Part shown: positions 52,778-60,573 of the stretch, in pieces | Layout: each line of letters begins with the position of its first letter | Numbering within the stretch: position 1 is the stretch's first letter | Source of the DNA: Planctomycetota bacterium | GTDB taxonomy: Bacteria; Planctomycetota; UBA1135; GCA-002686595 | NCBI GenBank assembly: GCA_002683825.1 | Contig: NYUD01000030.1 | Coordinates: 112,601-176,600, forward strand | Direction of reading: 5' to 3' | DNA length: 64,000 nucleotides | Position numbers and translations under genes: made by a program | The notes under the pieces: generated by a model | Databases searched by the model: none | What the model saw: only the letters and a program-made list of their open reading frames with translations | Told to the model about the DNA's origin: nothing

Positions 52778-53755
52778 ATGCCCGGCCAGGACAACCTCGA
52801 AGTGCGTACTGCGAAGAGGACGCGCGCACGCCCCGCGACCCCCGCGGCGAAGCGGGCGTGGGCCGATGCGAGGCTGCGTCCGATCCGGGGTGAGTATCCC
52901 TTCGCATCACACTTCCTCGAGCTCGACGGGGGGGTGTACATGCACTACATCGACGAGGGTCCGAGCGAGGCGGAAGCGCTCCTTTTTCTGCACGGGAACC
53001 CGACCTGGTCCTTCGCCTGGCGCGGCGCGGTGCGCCGGCTCTCGAAACGCTACCGCTGCATCGCCTTCGATCACGTCGGCTGCGGCCTGTCGGACAAACC
53101 CGCGAACTATTCCTATAGACTCGCGGCCCACATCGAAAACGCCCGACGGCTGGTCCTGGGCCTCGAGCTCGAGCGCTTCAGCTTGGTCGCCCACGACTGG
53201 GGCGGCACGATCGCCATGGGCCTCGCCCGCCGGCTGCCCGAGCGCGTGGCGCGCATCGCCCTCGCCAATACCGCGGCCTTTCCCTTCCCCCGCATGCCCT
53301 GGCGCATCGCCGCCTGTCGCGTCCCCGTCCTCGGCAAGCTCGCCGTACGCGGTCTGAACGCATTCGCCCGTGCCGCGACCTTCATGACGGTGGAAACGCC
53401 GCTCCACCCTACCGTCAAGCTCGGGTATCTCTTGCCCTACGACAACTACGCCAACAGGGTCGCGGTGGCAGCCTTCGTAGACGACATTCCCATGGCACCG
53501 GACCACCCCTCGCGGGGCGAGCTGGAAGCGATCGCACACTCGTTACGACGCTTTCAGGATCGACCGATCCGACTCCTCTGGGGGATGCGCGATTGGTGCT
53601 TCACGAACGCCTTTCTCGAGGAGTGGGTGCGCATCTGGCCCCGGGCGCAGGTGCGCAGGTTCGAGGAGGCCGGACACTTTGTCTTCGAGGATGCTCCGGA
53701 GCGGTTCGCGGCGGAGCTCGACGACTTCCTCTCCGGGAGCACGAGCGCGCCATGA
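52778..53755 (+). CDS. oleB: OleB, beta-lactone decarboxylase (alpha/beta hydrolase)
   Basis: A 325-residue alpha/beta hydrolase of the haloalkane-dehalogenase-like OleB type. The oxyanion segment is LFLHGNPTWSFAWRG, the nucleophile Asp140 lies in LVAHDWGGTIAMGLA, and the catalytic histidine is in EEAGHFVFEDAP. OleB converts cis-beta-lactones to cis-olefins with loss of CO2. Start 52778 was chosen because the upstream in-frame extension is Arg/Pro-rich and unlike the family. It overlaps oleC by four bases; gene order oleB-oleC-oleD supports the call over a dehalogenase. Confidence 0.88.
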   Translation: MPGQDNLEVRTAKRTRARPATPAAKRAWADARLRPIRGEYPFASHFLELDGGVYMHYIDEGPSEAEALLFLHGNPTWSFAWRGAVRRLSKRYRCIAFDHVGCGLSDKPANYSYRLAAHIENARRLVLGLELERFSLVAHDWGGTIAMGLARRLPERVARIALANTAAFPFPRMPWRIAACRVPVLGKLAVRGLNAFARAATFMTVETPLHPTVKLGYLLPYDNYANRVAVAAFVDDIPMAPDHPSRGELEAIAHSLRRFQDRPIRLLWGMRDWCFTNAFLEEWVRIWPRAQVRRFEEAGHFVFEDAPERFAAELDDFLSGSTSAP

Positions 53756-55407
53756 ACGCCGGGGGGATCCCGAACGTATCCTGCGCCCTGCGGGAGATGG
53801 CCTCGCGCTATCCCGAGCGCACCGCCGTTCGCAAGCTCGGTCGACGCCCCTCATCGATGAGCTTTTCCGAGCTGGAAGAACGCAGCAATCGCATCGCCCA
53901 CGGCCTGAGGGCCTCGGGCCTCAACGCCGGGGATCGGGCCTTGCTCTTCGTCCCCCCGTCCCCCGAACTGATCTGCCTGACGCACGGCTTGTTTCGCATG
54001 GGCGCCGTGCCCGTGCTCATCGATCCGGGGATGGGTCGCAGGACCTTCCTTGAATGCGTCGAGCGCACGGCGCCCAGGGCTCTCTTCGGAATCGGCAAGG
54101 CCCAGCTGGCGCGCCGGCTGTTCCCGCGCTCCTTTCGAGGAATCGAGCTCGCCGTCGCCGTGGGCAAGCCCGCCTTGGGCGCGGTACCGCTCGCAAGTAT
54201 CGAACGTCTGGGAAACGCGGCCGGCGCAGTGGCGATTCACGACGGCGCGCCGGACGATCCGGCGGCGGTGCTCTTCACCTCGGGCAGCACGGGCCCGCCC
54301 AAGGGTGTCGTCACCACGCAGCGCGTATTCAACGCGCAGCAGCGCGCGCTCGAGGAACTCTATACGCTCGAAGCGGGCGAGGTCGACGTGGTGTGCTTCC
54401 CGCTGTTTGCCCTGTTCGACCACGCCCTGGGGATGACGTCGGTCTTTCCCGACATGGATCTCACGCAACCGGCCAAATGCAACCCGCAGAAGATCTTCCA
54501 GGCGATCGAAGAGACCGGAGCCACCTTCACCTTCGGTTCACCGGCGATCTGGCGGCGCGTCCTGGCCTTCGCGAACACGAACGGGCGTCGCTTCTCGAGA
54601 CTGCGCCGCATCACGATCGGAGGGGCGCCGGTGCCCCCCTGGCTCCTGCACGGACTACGGGATCTGCTTCCCCCCGGGGGGGACGTGCACACCCCCTACG
54701 GCGCCACCGAAGCGCTTCCGGTCTCGAGCCTGAGCGCGCGCGAGATGACCGACGAACTGCGCGTCCGCGTCGAAAGCGGCGAGGGCACCTGCGTGGGACG
54801 CCCGGCCCCGGGGATCGAGATCGTCCTCATCCCCATCGTCGACACGGCCATCGACAGCTGGCGCGAGGAGCTGCGGCTGGCCCGGGGAGAGATCGGCGAG
54901 ATCTGTGTCCGGGGCGACGTCGCCACGCTCGAGTACCTTCTGGACCCGACAGCGACCCGCCTGGCCAAGATCCCCTACCGGCGCGCGGATGGAACGACCT
55001 CTGCCTGGCACCGCATGGGCGACATCGGCCGCTTCGACGGCGATGGAAGGCTCTGGTTTCTCGGTCGCAAGGCGCATCGCCTGCAGACGGAGCGCGGGGT
55101 CCTCTTTCCGGTTCCCCTCGAGAACGCCTTCAATGTGTGCGGCGAGGTGCATCGCACGGCGCTGGTCGGCGTGGGCGAGAACACACGTGAGCGGCCGCAC
55201 CTCATCGTCGAACTGGAACCGGGGGCGCGACGCGCGGCGGTCGAGGCCCGACTGAGCCGGCGCTCGAGCGAGCTGGCTGAAGCCGCTTCCATCGAGGGGT
55301 TCCTGTTCCACAAGGGCTTCCCGGTCGATGTGCGCCACAACGCCAAGATCCACCGGCTCGAGCTGAAACGCTGGGCGGAACAAGAACTCGCGAGCAAAGG
55401 GCGGTGA
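53752..55407 (+). CDS. oleC: OleC, beta-lactone synthetase (AMP-binding)
   Basis: A 551-residue member of the ANL adenylating superfamily. The P-loop-like motif LFTSGSTGPPKGVV, the HTPYGATEALP block, the HRMGDIGRFDGDGRLWFLGR hinge region and the C-terminal lysine in RHNAKIHRLEL are all present. OleC uses ATP to turn beta-hydroxy acids into beta-lactones. The ATG overlaps the oleB stop, and oleD starts inside its own end, consistent with the multi-protein Ole assembly. Confidence 0.9.
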   Translation: MNAGGIPNVSCALREMASRYPERTAVRKLGRRPSSMSFSELEERSNRIAHGLRASGLNAGDRALLFVPPSPELICLTHGLFRMGAVPVLIDPGMGRRTFLECVERTAPRALFGIGKAQLARRLFPRSFRGIELAVAVGKPALGAVPLASIERLGNAAGAVAIHDGAPDDPAAVLFTSGSTGPPKGVVTTQRVFNAQQRALEELYTLEAGEVDVVCFPLFALFDHALGMTSVFPDMDLTQPAKCNPQKIFQAIEETGATFTFGSPAIWRRVLAFANTNGRRFSRLRRITIGGAPVPPWLLHGLRDLLPPGGDVHTPYGATEALPVSSLSAREMTDELRVRVESGEGTCVGRPAPGIEIVLIPIVDTAIDSWREELRLARGEIGEICVRGDVATLEYLLDPTATRLAKIPYRRADGTTSAWHRMGDIGRFDGDGRLWFLGRKAHRLQTERGVLFPVPLENAFNVCGEVHRTALVGVGENTRERPHLIVELEPGARRAAVEARLSRRSSELAEAASIEGFLFHKGFPVDVRHNAKIHRLELKRWAEQELASKGR

Positions 55408-56426
55408 AGGTTCTCGTCACGGGCGGCAGCGGGTTCCTGGGAAGCGCGATCTGCCGCGATCTGATCGAACGTGGATACGCGGTCCGTTCTGCCACACGCA
55501 CCCCGGCGCCGGAACTGGAGCGCCAGGGCATCGAAGATCAGCGCTGCGACCTCGCCGACCCGGCGCAGGTTCGCGAAGTCGTGCAAGATTGCGATGCGGT
55601 GATCCACACCGCGGCCAAGGTCGGCATCTGGGGCGCGCGCAACGAATTTTTCCGCACGAACCTATCCGGCACGCAACACCTGATCGAGGAGAGCAGGCGC
55701 GCGGGTCTGAAGCGCTTCATTTACACCAGCACTCCCAGCGTCTGTTTCGACGGCAAGGGTCACCGAAACGCCGACGAGACCCTGCCCTACGCCAAGCGCC
55801 ACCTCGCGGCCTATCCCGAATCCAAGATGCAGGCCGAGAAGCTCGTCTTGAAATCGAATTCGAGCGAGTTCGCCACCTGCGCCCTACGCCCGCACCTGAT
55901 CTTCGGCCCCGACGACCCACACCTGATTCCGCGCCTGATCGAACGGGGCCGAGCCCGCAAGCTCATTCAGGTGGGAACGGGCGCTAACCGGGTCAGCATG
56001 ACCTGGGTCGACAATGCGGCGGGCGCCCACATCGACGCTCTCGAAGCCTTCGAAGACGGCGGGAAACACGGTGGAAAAGCCTACTTCATCGCCCAGGAGG
56101 ACCCGGTTTGCCTGTGGGAGTGGATCGGAGAGCTCTTCGAGGAGCTGGACGTTCCGCCGGTGAAGCGAAAAATTTCCCGACGCTTCGCCTACGCCCTGGG
56201 AGCCACCCTGGAAGCGAGCTGGAATCTCTTGCGCAAGAAAAGCGATCCCCCAATGACGCGTTTCGTAGCCCTGCAACTGGCCTGCGAACATTCCTACGAC
56301 ATGGGGCCGGCGCGGAGGGACTTTGGCTACAGAGAGAGGATCTCGATGGCCGATGCCACGGCACGTCTCATATCGGCCTGGGGAGGGCGCCCCCCCCTTC
56401 AGGTCGGCCGAGTGACCGACGCTTGA
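55404..56426 (+). CDS. oleD: OleD, 2-alkyl-3-oxoalkanoate reductase
   Basis: A 340-residue extended SDR reductase. NAD(P)-binding motif TGGSGFLGSAICRDL, catalytic Tyr-x3-Lys in YPESKMQAEK, and the OleD-like HTAAKVGIWGARNEFFRTN block are clear. It reduces the beta-keto acid made by OleA to the beta-hydroxy acid used by OleC. The GTG start overlaps oleC as GTGA. OleA itself, the thiolase-like condensing enzyme, is not in the window. A weak 6-bp inverted repeat (AGAGCC/GGCTCT) follows at 56434-56453. Confidence 0.88.
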   Translation: MKVLVTGGSGFLGSAICRDLIERGYAVRSATRTPAPELERQGIEDQRCDLADPAQVREVVQDCDAVIHTAAKVGIWGARNEFFRTNLSGTQHLIEESRRAGLKRFIYTSTPSVCFDGKGHRNADETLPYAKRHLAAYPESKMQAEKLVLKSNSSEFATCALRPHLIFGPDDPHLIPRLIERGRARKLIQVGTGANRVSMTWVDNAAGAHIDALEAFEDGGKHGGKAYFIAQEDPVCLWEWIGELFEELDVPPVKRKISRRFAYALGATLEASWNLLRKKSDPPMTRFVALQLACEHSYDMGPARRDFGYRERISMADATARLISAWGGRPPLQVGRVTDA

Positions 56427-56503
56427 ACTCCACAGAGCCCTCTGCCAGGCTCTACGAAGTTCTTCGGAACCTCCCTGACCCAAGGAAATGACTGGAGAGA
56501 ACT

Positions 56504-57046
56504 ATGCGCAAGGCATTGTTTGCCTTCGCCTTCACGCTTGCCCCTTGCCTCGTAGGCTGCATCATCGTCGACAGCAAGGACTCGAGCCATGGCGGGCGTG
56601 AAACAAACCTCGAAGCCAATGCGCGCCTCGTCGGAAAGAACGGCGTGGGCCTCAGCGGGCACGCGACCTTCACCGAAATGGAGGGCGGTGTTCTGGTCGA
56701 GATCGTGGTCAGGAATCTGACCCCCGGGCATCACGCAGTACACATCCACGAGAACGGGGACTGCTCCGCCCCCGACGCATCCTCGGCGGGAGGCCACTTC
56801 AATCCGACCGACGAACCCCACGGCTCGCCCCACATGACGAAGCACCACCTGGGTGACCTCGGCAACCTGTACGTCCAACCCGACCGGACGGGTTATCACT
56901 CGATCTTCATGCCCGAGCTTTCCGTCAGAAACGGACCCCGCTCGATCCGCGAGAAGTCGGTCGTCATTCACGCCAACCCCGACGATCTATCGAGTCAGCC
57001 TTCCGGGAATGCCGGACCGCGAATCGGTTGCGGCGTGATCCGCTGA
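56504..57046 (+). CDS. sodC: Cu/Zn superoxide dismutase lipoprotein
   Basis: A 180-residue protein with a lipobox (CLVGC) and the Cu/Zn superoxide dismutase fold. Metal ligands appear in HAVHIHENGDC, SSAGGHFNP, HLGDLGNL and VVIHANPDD, and the disulfide cysteine in RIGCGVI. It removes periplasmic superoxide. Bacterial SodC proteins are typically 150-180 residues, so it is complete. The rhomboid gene overlaps its 3-prime end by 19 bp. Confidence 0.93.
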   Translation: MRKALFAFAFTLAPCLVGCIIVDSKDSSHGGRETNLEANARLVGKNGVGLSGHATFTEMEGGVLVEIVVRNLTPGHHAVHIHENGDCSAPDASSAGGHFNPTDEPHGSPHMTKHHLGDLGNLYVQPDRTGYHSIFMPELSVRNGPRSIREKSVVIHANPDDLSSQPSGNAGPRIGCGVIR

Positions 57047-57903
57047 TCGAGGTCTTTCGTTCGCAAGCGGCAAGCGATTGCCGTGAACGCGCCCTGGTCC
57101 TGCGCGCAAAGGGCATTCCCTACGAAGAACTGAGGGACCCCGAAAGCAATCGGCTCCTCGTCGACGAGGCGCGCGCCCGCGAAGCCCTGGTCGAACTGCG
57201 CGACTACGAAGAAGAAAATCGGAACTGGCCCCCGAAGGACGCCCCGCTGCGTCGGGCGCGCGGTGGTCCGGAGGGCATCGCCCTTTATGCGACGGTCCTG
57301 ATCCTCGTCTTCGTCCTGGACCGAAACGGCGCCTTCGGAGCCAGCTGGAAGAGCGCCGGCGCCTCCCTGGGCGGCCTGTCTCTCGCGGAACCGTGGCGCG
57401 CCCTCACGGCGCTCACGCTGCATACCGGTCCGCCGCACCTGATCTCGAACCTCATCTTCGGCGCGCTCTTCGGATACCTCGTGGCCGCCGGTCTGGGCGG
57501 CGGGATCGGTTGGCTCGCCATTCTCGTGGCCGGCACCCTGGGCAACCAGATGAGCGCCGCACTGCGGGGGCCCGGGACCGTTTCGATGGGGGCCTCCACC
57601 GCCGTCTTCGCGGCCGTGGGTATCCTCGTCGGTTCCGAGTGGCGCCGACGCGTGTTCCTGCGTCAGCGCCGGCTACGACGCGTCGCCCCCTTCTTGATGG
57701 GAGCGCTGCTGCTCGGCTACCTCGGCATGGGCGGCGAGAATACGGACGTATCGGCCCACGTGACCGGTCTCGTCGCGGGCCTGCCCATCGGAGCGCTCGC
57801 GGCAAAATTGAGCGACCGGACGGTGCAAGACCGGCGTCTCCAGATCGCGAGCGGAGCCCTCGCACTCGTACTGCTATTGTCCGCGTGGAGCCTGGCCCTG
57901 TAG
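57028..57903 (+). CDS. Rhomboid family intramembrane serine protease
   Basis: A 291-residue membrane protease. After a soluble N-terminal 80 residues there are about six helices. The rhomboid active site is present: HTGPPHLISNLIFG in helix 2, Ser in SMGASTAVFAA (GxS motif) and His in DVSAHVTGLVAG. The start is uncertain; TTG 57028 lies inside sodC and no ATG is available. It may cleave membrane-tethered proteins; substrates unknown. Confidence 0.85.
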   Translation: MRRDPLIEVFRSQAASDCRERALVLRAKGIPYEELRDPESNRLLVDEARAREALVELRDYEEENRNWPPKDAPLRRARGGPEGIALYATVLILVFVLDRNGAFGASWKSAGASLGGLSLAEPWRALTALTLHTGPPHLISNLIFGALFGYLVAAGLGGGIGWLAILVAGTLGNQMSAALRGPGTVSMGASTAVFAAVGILVGSEWRRRVFLRQRRLRRVAPFLMGALLLGYLGMGGENTDVSAHVTGLVAGLPIGALAAKLSDRTVQDRRLQIASGALALVLLLSAWSLAL

Positions 57904-57912
57904 GGTTGGGCG

Positions 57913-58911
57913 ATGCGCCTCCCGGATCTTCACGGCATCGCCATCATCGTCCTGGCCTCGTCCCTCCTCGCCAACCCGTGGACCGCACCCCGAAAGGGCC
58001 AGGAGTGGAAGCTAGAACCGCCCTCTCCGGAGTTTGCCTTGCCAACGACGACGGACGCGCCGGTGGTGGAGTGCGCGGAGTGTCACGCCGAAGTCTCGAG
58101 GGAATGGCAGGAGTCAGCGCACGCCCTGGCCTGGAGGGATGAACATTATCAGGAGAGCCTGAAGAAAAGACGCCAGCCAGAGCTCTGCCACGGCTGTCAC
58201 ATTCCAGAGCCACTCCTGGCACTGGAGAAACTGCCGAGAAAACCCCGACCTCGCGCCGACCGGCTCGAACACGGGGTCTCCTGTGAAAGCTGTCATCAGG
58301 GCCCGCAGGGGGAAATGTTGGGTCCCTGGGGAGTCCAGGTCGACGCCCATCCCTCCGCCGTGTCCCCTCGGATGAGCGGCGCGGGCGCGGATGCGCTCTG
58401 CGCCGCCTGTCATGCGACCAACATCGGTCCGGTGATCGGCGTCGCCAAGGACTTCCTGGCCTCGGGACAAGCGGAACGGGGCAAGAGCTGTGTCGGTTGC
58501 CACATGGCCCCCATCGAACGCCGTTGGGCCGAGGGCGAAGAGGTCCCGCTGCGCAAGGGTCGCAGCCACGCCCTGCAAACACCGCGCGATCCCGCGTTTC
58601 TACGACGCGCCTTCGCCCTGGGGTTGGAGACGGACGCAAGCGGTTCGAGCCTCGTCATCACCAACGAAGCCGGCCACCGTGTGCCCGGCCTGATCGGACG
58701 TGAAATTCTCTTCAGCGCCACTCTCCTGGACGGATCGGGGGACGTTCTGGTGGAGAGAGAGCTGCAGATCGATTCCCGTTCCTATCTGCCGGTCGGTGGA
58801 CAACGGCGGATCGATTTCCAGCGCAAGGGTTCCAGCGTGCGCATCACAGGAAGCCACGTCGATCCGCGCTCCCCCGAGCCCATGACGTTTCTCGACCAGG
58901 AACTGGACTGA
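57913..58911 (+). CDS. Secreted five-haem c-type cytochrome
   Basis: A 332-residue protein with an N-terminal leader (GIAIIVLASSLLANPW) and five CxxCH haem-attachment motifs: CAECH, CHGCH, CESCH, CAACH and CVGCH, between about residues 54 and 200. The arrangement is like the cytochrome c-554 / multihaem family. The C-terminal 120 residues are a beta-rich domain without haem sites. It would carry electrons in the periplasm; no partner reductase is adjacent. It begins ten bases after the rhomboid stop. Confidence 0.88.
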   Translation: MRLPDLHGIAIIVLASSLLANPWTAPRKGQEWKLEPPSPEFALPTTTDAPVVECAECHAEVSREWQESAHALAWRDEHYQESLKKRRQPELCHGCHIPEPLLALEKLPRKPRPRADRLEHGVSCESCHQGPQGEMLGPWGVQVDAHPSAVSPRMSGAGADALCAACHATNIGPVIGVAKDFLASGQAERGKSCVGCHMAPIERRWAEGEEVPLRKGRSHALQTPRDPAFLRRAFALGLETDASGSSLVITNEAGHRVPGLIGREILFSATLLDGSGDVLVERELQIDSRSYLPVGGQRRIDFQRKGSSVRITGSHVDPRSPEPMTFLDQELD

Positions 58912-58913
58912 CC

Positions 58914-59333
58914 CTAGCGCCGGATCACCACACCCTCGGCGACGCTCCATCGCACGTTGGAGTCGTGGTTGCGCGGTCGCAAGGCATAATCGAGGTCCGG
59001 AAGCAGCCCACGTCCCATATGCAGGACGACGAAGCGGCCGTGCTCCGCACAGGTGAGTCCACCGGTTCCCGTTCTCGCCCGGGCACGGTGTCCGCCGGGG
59101 CCGGCCGCCTCCAGAGAGAACACCTTGTCGGCTCTTGCCGTGAAACCATGCAGATCAGGGGGCCCCTCCCAATCGCGAATGTGCGCCAGGAGGAGGGAAT
59201 CTTGCCCCCCGTGCAGATCCTCGGACCAGACCATGTAGTCGATCGTCAGTTCCCGCACGCCTTCGGCCGCGGGCGTCGACGAACAGGAGGCGAGAAGCAC
59301 CAGCCACGACAGGACCAGCGGGAGGGGTAGCAT
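58914..59333 (-). CDS. Small hypothetical lipoprotein
   Basis: A 139-residue protein with a signal peptide and lipobox (LVLLASCSS). The mature part is beta-rich (ELTIDYMVWSEDL, GRFVVLHMGRGLLPD). No family recognised. It converges with the multihaem cytochrome gene, leaving two bases between stops. Confidence 0.6.
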   Translation of the reverse strand: MLPLPLVLSWLVLLASCSSTPAAEGVRELTIDYMVWSEDLHGGQDSLLLAHIRDWEGPPDLHGFTARADKVFSLEAAGPGGHRARARTGTGGLTCAEHGRFVVLHMGRGLLPDLDYALRPRNHDSNVRWSVAEGVVIRR

Positions 59334-59478
59334 GGGCGCACATTTCGAAGAAATGGGAACCAGAGACTATCCAGGAAGCCCCGTGATGTAACGATCCTCG
59401 GATCGCTCCTCCAACTTTTGTCTTGGCACATACGGGACGTTAGGCTCGGCTCTGCGCAGGCGACCCCAGGAGAACAGC
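59334..59478. promoter_or_regulatory. Divergent intergenic region
   Basis: 145 bp between the leftward lipoprotein and the rightward DinB/sigma pair. It should contain both promoters. CCAGGAG precedes the DinB ATG. No operator was recognised. Confidence 0.35.
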
Positions 59479-59991
59479 ATGCAGCGGCCCCACGATGACG
59501 ATACGACCGAGTACTTTCGCCTCTACACGGCTCAGGCTCCCGACGGCGACATCCTCCTCACCCTGGCGACGCAGATCGACGAGACCCTCGGTCTCCTGGA
59601 AGGACTCGATGAAGAGCGAGGCAATTTTCGCTATGCCGAGGGCAAGTGGACCATCAAAGAAGTGATCGGGCACCTGGTCGACACCGAGCGGATCTTCGCC
59701 TACCGCGCCCTGTGCTTTGCGCGGGGAGAAACCGCTCCGCAGCCCGGATTCGAACAGGATGAGTACGTCGCCATGGGTGACTTCGCGAAGCAGCCGCTGA
59801 GCGAGATCGTCGAGGATTACCGACTGCTGCGCGCGTCCAATCTCTCGCTCTTCGGCGGTTTTTCACAAAGGGCCTGGGACCGCCACGGTGTGGCCAACGA
59901 CTCGAAGTTCCGCACCCGGTCGATCCCGTGGGTCCTCGCCGGGCACGAACTCCACCACCGCAAGGTGCTGCAGGAGCGCTACGAACTCTGA
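59479..59991 (+). CDS. DinB family protein
   Basis: A 170-residue four-helix-bundle protein of the DinB/YfiT type. The family pattern is YAEGKWTIKEVIGHLVDTERIFAYRAL, with metal-ligand histidines in IGHLVD and at the C-terminus in GHELHHRKVL. Members include thiol-dependent transferases and proteins of unknown function. It starts eleven bases before a sigma factor is reached downstream of its stop, and may be transcribed with it. Confidence 0.87.
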   Translation: MQRPHDDDTTEYFRLYTAQAPDGDILLTLATQIDETLGLLEGLDEERGNFRYAEGKWTIKEVIGHLVDTERIFAYRALCFARGETAPQPGFEQDEYVAMGDFAKQPLSEIVEDYRLLRASNLSLFGGFSQRAWDRHGVANDSKFRTRSIPWVLAGHELHHRKVLQERYEL

Positions 59992-60001
59992 GACGGCTCC
60001 C

Positions 60002-60565
60002 ATGTCGGACGAAGATTCAAAACCCGCCACACGGATCCTCCACGCAAGCCTCTCGGGCGATGGTCAGGCAGAAAGCCAGCTGATGCCCCTGATCTACGAG
60101 GAATTGCGCGCGCGCGCGGCCGATCATCTGCGGCGGGAGCATGTCGGGCACACGCTGCAACCCACGGCCCTGGTGCACGAAGCCTACCTGCGGCTGATCG
60201 ACGGCGAGAAGGTCGACTGGAAAGGCAAGACGCACTTCTTTGCGGTTGCAGCGACGACCCTGCGGCGGATCCTCGTCGACCACGCGCGGGCGAAGACGTC
60301 ACAGAAGCGCGGCGGCGGAGCCAGACCCCTGTCATTGAGCGAGGTCGAACCGATCTCGATCGAAAACCCCGCCGACGTCCTCGACCTCGACCAGGCGATC
60401 AGCAAGCTGGCCGAAACCAAACCGCGCCACGCGCGCCTGGTCGAGCTGCGTTTCTTCGCCGGCTTCAGCGTGGAAGATGCGGCCAAGGCCCTCGAAATCA
60501 GCAAGGAAACAGCCAAGGTCGACTGGCGCTTTGCGCGGGCGTGGCTGAATCGCGAACTGTCCTGA
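60002..60565 (+). CDS. ECF-type RNA polymerase sigma factor (TIGR02999-like)
   Basis: A 187-residue sigma factor. Region 2 is PLIYEELRARAADHLRREHVGHTLQPTALVHEAYLRLID, the typical planctomycete ECF form, and region 4 is LVELRFFAGFSVEDAAKALEISKETAKVDWRFARAWL. These factors are often encoded beside membrane Ser/Thr kinases, as here: the convergent kinase gene ends eight bases away. No anti-sigma factor is seen. ATG 60002 gives the family length. Confidence 0.92.
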   Translation: MSDEDSKPATRILHASLSGDGQAESQLMPLIYEELRARAADHLRREHVGHTLQPTALVHEAYLRLIDGEKVDWKGKTHFFAVAATTLRRILVDHARAKTSQKRGGGARPLSLSEVEPISIENPADVLDLDQAISKLAETKPRHARLVELRFFAGFSVEDAAKALEISKETAKVDWRFARAWLNRELS

Positions 60566-60573
60566 AGACGCGC

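Noticed and set aside
52778..53755. Haloalkane dehalogenase
   Set aside because: The fold and HDWGG nucleophile fit, but the overlapping oleC and oleD make OleB the better call.
56434..56453. Terminator after oleD
   Set aside because: Only six pairs with an eight-base loop and no T run; too weak to list as a feature.
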